Shown here: positions 61,101 through 64,000 of the stretch, piece after piece | How the letters are laid out: each line of letters begins with the position of its first letter | Numbering within the stretch: position 1 is the stretch's first letter | DNA from: Asterias rubens | Lineage: Eukaryota; Echinodermata; Asteroidea; Forcipulatida; Asteriidae | Assembly (NCBI RefSeq): GCF_902459465.1 | Contig: NC_047068.1 | Location: forward strand, 8,556,001-8,620,000 | Direction: 5' to 3' | Length of the DNA stretch: 64,000 nt | Notes under the pieces: model-generated | Seen by the model: the letters and a program-made list of their open reading frames with translations, nothing else | The model's database searches: none | Told to the model about the DNA's origin: nothing | Program-made: the position numbers and the translations under genes

Positions 61101-64000
61101 TTTGGTTAATTTTGTATGGAGAAATTCGTAAAAAGTACCCGATTCAGCTGTACATGAGGGCTCTTTCGATAACAAAACCTGACGGCCGACTGCTTAATAC
61201 AAAACGGATTTGGCACCATCTACATCCTGAGTCCTGACCAAACTGCTATCTAACAATTTTGTTGCTTCAGAACTTTGAATGGAATGTTCGTTTACAGCTT
61301 CAAAACAGCCGTTGATGTTTCACAAATTTCGTAACTATGAAAGCATGCTATTCTTAAACAGTGATTTCATGTACTCTTTTGTAGGTTTAACTGGCAAAAC
61401 CTATGAAAATAATCAGTAATGTATTCACTTTCTTTTTGAAAATGTTTCAACTTTTGCGTGTATACGTTCTGTGTGTGGGGGATGACATATCGATTGTACC
61501 ACTAATGGTGCAGAGTTAATGGAACAAATAAAGTTTCACAACAATGGGTTGCTGTTTGATGGGTTTAAAAAATGCTGGAAAGTTGGGTAGGCCTATACAT
61601 GGGTGACTTAATTGAAATAGACACATATGTAACAGATGTATTAAAGCCTAATGTTTTTTATTTAACACGCGAAATTAAACCCCCTGTACAAAATGGTATT
61701 TATACACAATGCCATTTACCCCTCTGCGAAACATCAATGAGTCACTCTGGATTGTTAATGGGAGTCCGAGGTTGCCACCCACTTCAAATCTAAAGAGGTG
61801 GCTCTGTGTGCAGCCTACGGCTTCCCCCCTTAGACCAACAGGTGGCCCATATCAAAACCAGACAACCACACATGTAAGGAGATATCGCTCGTGACTCCAG
61901 CCAATCAGACAACTCGTAAGTGGGAGTTCGGGTCAGGGTTTTGTAGACTTGCAACCCGACGTCTGAAACGACACAACCATGTTGTATTCCACAAGGATGC
62001 CATGCCACTGGACCTTCTAATTTTTTAAACCAAGAGTGCGCGGGTTACGCTTTTAATAGTTTAGATATAACAGCCAGGAACCGTGAGCGTGCCAATAAAA
62101 TATATGGGACCTGTGCCGAATTTCATAGCTGAGCGTAAAATAAATATGCTCGTGGAGAGGAAAGTTACCAGCCAAAATACCATGTATGTATCATTCGTGA
62201 TTGGTATCCTGCTCCAATTTGCTTAGCAGTAAAACATAATTTATCATTTATGTGAGGGGGGGGGGGGTAAGGTTGAGCGAACTCGACTTATTCATCCACT
62301 GATTCTGGTGGATAGACTTCTACATTGTACATTATGCCATGCCAGAATTGGGCAGAAGGTGTCCCCCAGTGTTACCTATTTCCTCCTGTATTGTACGAAA
62401 ATGTGTGATAGGCCTGCTCACCTAAAATCAACTTAGAGATTCCAGTCATACGATACAGACCTAAGGGGCGGGGTCATTATCCCATATCGAGCGCCAAATG
62501 TCGAGAAAATCTTACCCACCTTTTTGTGGGAAAACCTGCGTTACATATAATTAAATCAAGCTTTTGCCGTCCCTGTTTACTGTTTAAATCATGCGTGTCT
62601 TTTTTAAGTCGACCTGGCATCATGTGGTTGGCCCATTTTTGATTACACAGTTCACAGTCAGTGCGATAACAATCGGCCAGTGTTGTTGATTTTGGATTCA
62701 TAGACAAGCAAAGGAGGCTTGCGCTCGTATTTCCGCGTCGTTGCAGTGTAAGGTGAATTGTGTATTCAACCATTCAATAGACTATCGTTGCTAGTCTAAA
62801 CAAAGGTCAAAGAGTGCCGCAGCACGCTGTACCTTTGGTTTATTAACCACATGTAGAAATATTAATTGGAAGGGGCCGGTAACACTGGTTAAAATCCAAC
62901 TTCACTGTTACAGTAGAATAGATCCCGTGAAGAGGTAAGAATTTAAGTTCATTTATACATTTTAGAGATACATGTAGTCATTATTACAAACCTTTCCATA
63001 TCGTATTTCCATCATGCAAAGTTTCAAATCCTACTTGTAATTTGTATACATGTATTTGTGACACAACTTGAGGTTCTCTGGTTGTGGGTAGTTTGCATTT
63101 TATGTTTAAGCGCCAGAAATGTTTGACCTTACAAATTCCTTCTTCATTGTTCACATCGTTCAACAAGTAGCATGAGTGTAGTTTCTTCCTCCATGTTTCA
63201 ACCATACGGTTCTTCAACGACCTTTTGGCGGCTCAAAATCCTCCATGAAATTCTACGTTCGATCATGGAGGAATAAATTACTCCATGGTTCGATGGTCGA
63301 CCAAATCAGCTGATCAGAGAGCCAGACCCTTTTACAATGTTTACCATGGAAGTAAACATTCATGCCTCATTATGGAGGTGATTAACGGGGCTTTGTGGTT
63401 GACCTTTCACGCTGTCACCATCTTGGTAATGTTCCCTGTTTCCAATAATGAATGCTATACTAACATTCATTGAGCATGCTGCACCAGACTATTATTCCGT
63501 CCAGCCTCGGTTTAGTTACAACAATGAGTTGGAATGGAGTAAAATCAAGATGACCACACCGTGATAAAGGTCTATATTCTTGCGACGGCCAGGACATTCG
63601 AGAGGCCGGTGGACGTTCACTGCATCCGACCGTAGAGCAAGGAAGAGATCCGGCTTTGATATGATTGCAATTTTTAAACAGCTACCGGTACTTGCGCAGA
63701 AAGTTTTTAACGGAAATGCTGTTTCAACTTGTTTATAATGCGTTTTATTTCACCATTTTAATGTAGTCTTGATATGTGTTCACTCACTTCTGAATTTTTT
63801 TAAATTATCGATTAAAAAATCAGGCCCCCAAACCACAAGGTTTTGAAAAGCTTAAAACACTTCTGCCGTTGATGGCGCGCGTCATAATTACACATTTGAC
63901 GTCATGACTGGGAGTTTGCTTTGTTATTGAAGCTCCCAACTATGACGTACATGAGAACGCTAACGAAGCTTTTCGCGAATCTTTCATAAATATTTAGTTG
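61101..64000. other. Non-coding right end, with small palindromes
   Basis: No gene recognised; a 98-residue minus-strand open frame at 62477-62773 has no known motif. Small hairpins: ATGTTTACCATGGAAGTAAACAT near 63337; TCCTCCATGAAA...ATCATGGAGGA near 63240; TGACGTCATGACTGGGAG...CTCCCAACTATGACGTAC near 63897-63950; and a poly-G run near 62256-62266. Confidence 0.4.

Noticed and set aside
62477..62773. 98-residue minus-strand open frame
   Set aside because: No domain, no splice signals that would join it to another exon, and no neighbouring coding sequence.

Overview
This is a piece of an animal nuclear genome. It is AT-rich, its coding sequence is broken into short exons with GT/AG introns, and most of the DNA is intronic or intergenic and packed with small transposon relics. 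Protein identities, gene structures and the repeat style (tRNA-derived SINEs, truncated non-LTR retrotransposons, many TTAA-flanked palindromic MITEs, a lone secreted C-type lectin) suggest a marine deuterostome. An echinoderm, perhaps a sea star, is my best guess, but the window alone cannot settle it. There is nothing prokaryotic and no CRISPR array.

Five protein genes can be supported. From left to right they are: (1) a single-exon secreted C-type lectin on the minus strand (3699-4172); (2) a WBP2-like WW-domain-binding protein on the minus strand (16704-23853, eight coding exons, 261 residues, complete); (3) the SUMO-conjugating enzyme UBC9/UBE2I on the plus strand (27519-33991, seven coding exons); (4) a DUF4806-domain protein on the plus strand (42817-46491, six exons, first coding exon not found); (5) a KDEL receptor/ERD2 on the plus strand (51635-56469, four constitutive coding exons, 212 residues) with a possible alternative last exon at 54301-54353. 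Splice phases agree across every junction I assembled. WBP2 and UBC9 are divergently arranged about 3.7 kb apart. These look like independent housekeeping-type genes, not an operon or gene cluster.

The rest is mainly mobile DNA. Family A is a ~380 bp MITE bounded by TTAA with termini starting AGGCAGTGGACACTATTGG and a central hairpin; there are about a dozen copies. Family B is a ~370 bp near-perfect fold-back element, also bounded by TTAA and starting AGGAACACGTTGCC. Other elements include fold-backs built on GCTTAGCA, a 60-85 bp hairpin family (TAGTTGYGATA...CCCTCCTCCC), several single-copy TIR elements, at least three tRNA-derived SINE families, a structured ~140-155 bp retroposon with clear 12-13 bp target duplications, and 5'-truncated non-LTR retrotransposons. 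A hairpin-rich island lies at 39.9-42.7 kb between UBC9 and the DUF4806 gene. The left 16 kb apart from the lectin, and the last 5 kb, hold no gene I can recognise.

The observations most worth following are the alternative C-terminus of the KDEL receptor, the structured retroposon with target-site duplications, the repeat-templated patch shared between 18.65 kb and 24.65 kb, the filled and empty TTAA sites that define the MITE target, and the clustered CCTCCTCCC hairpins.
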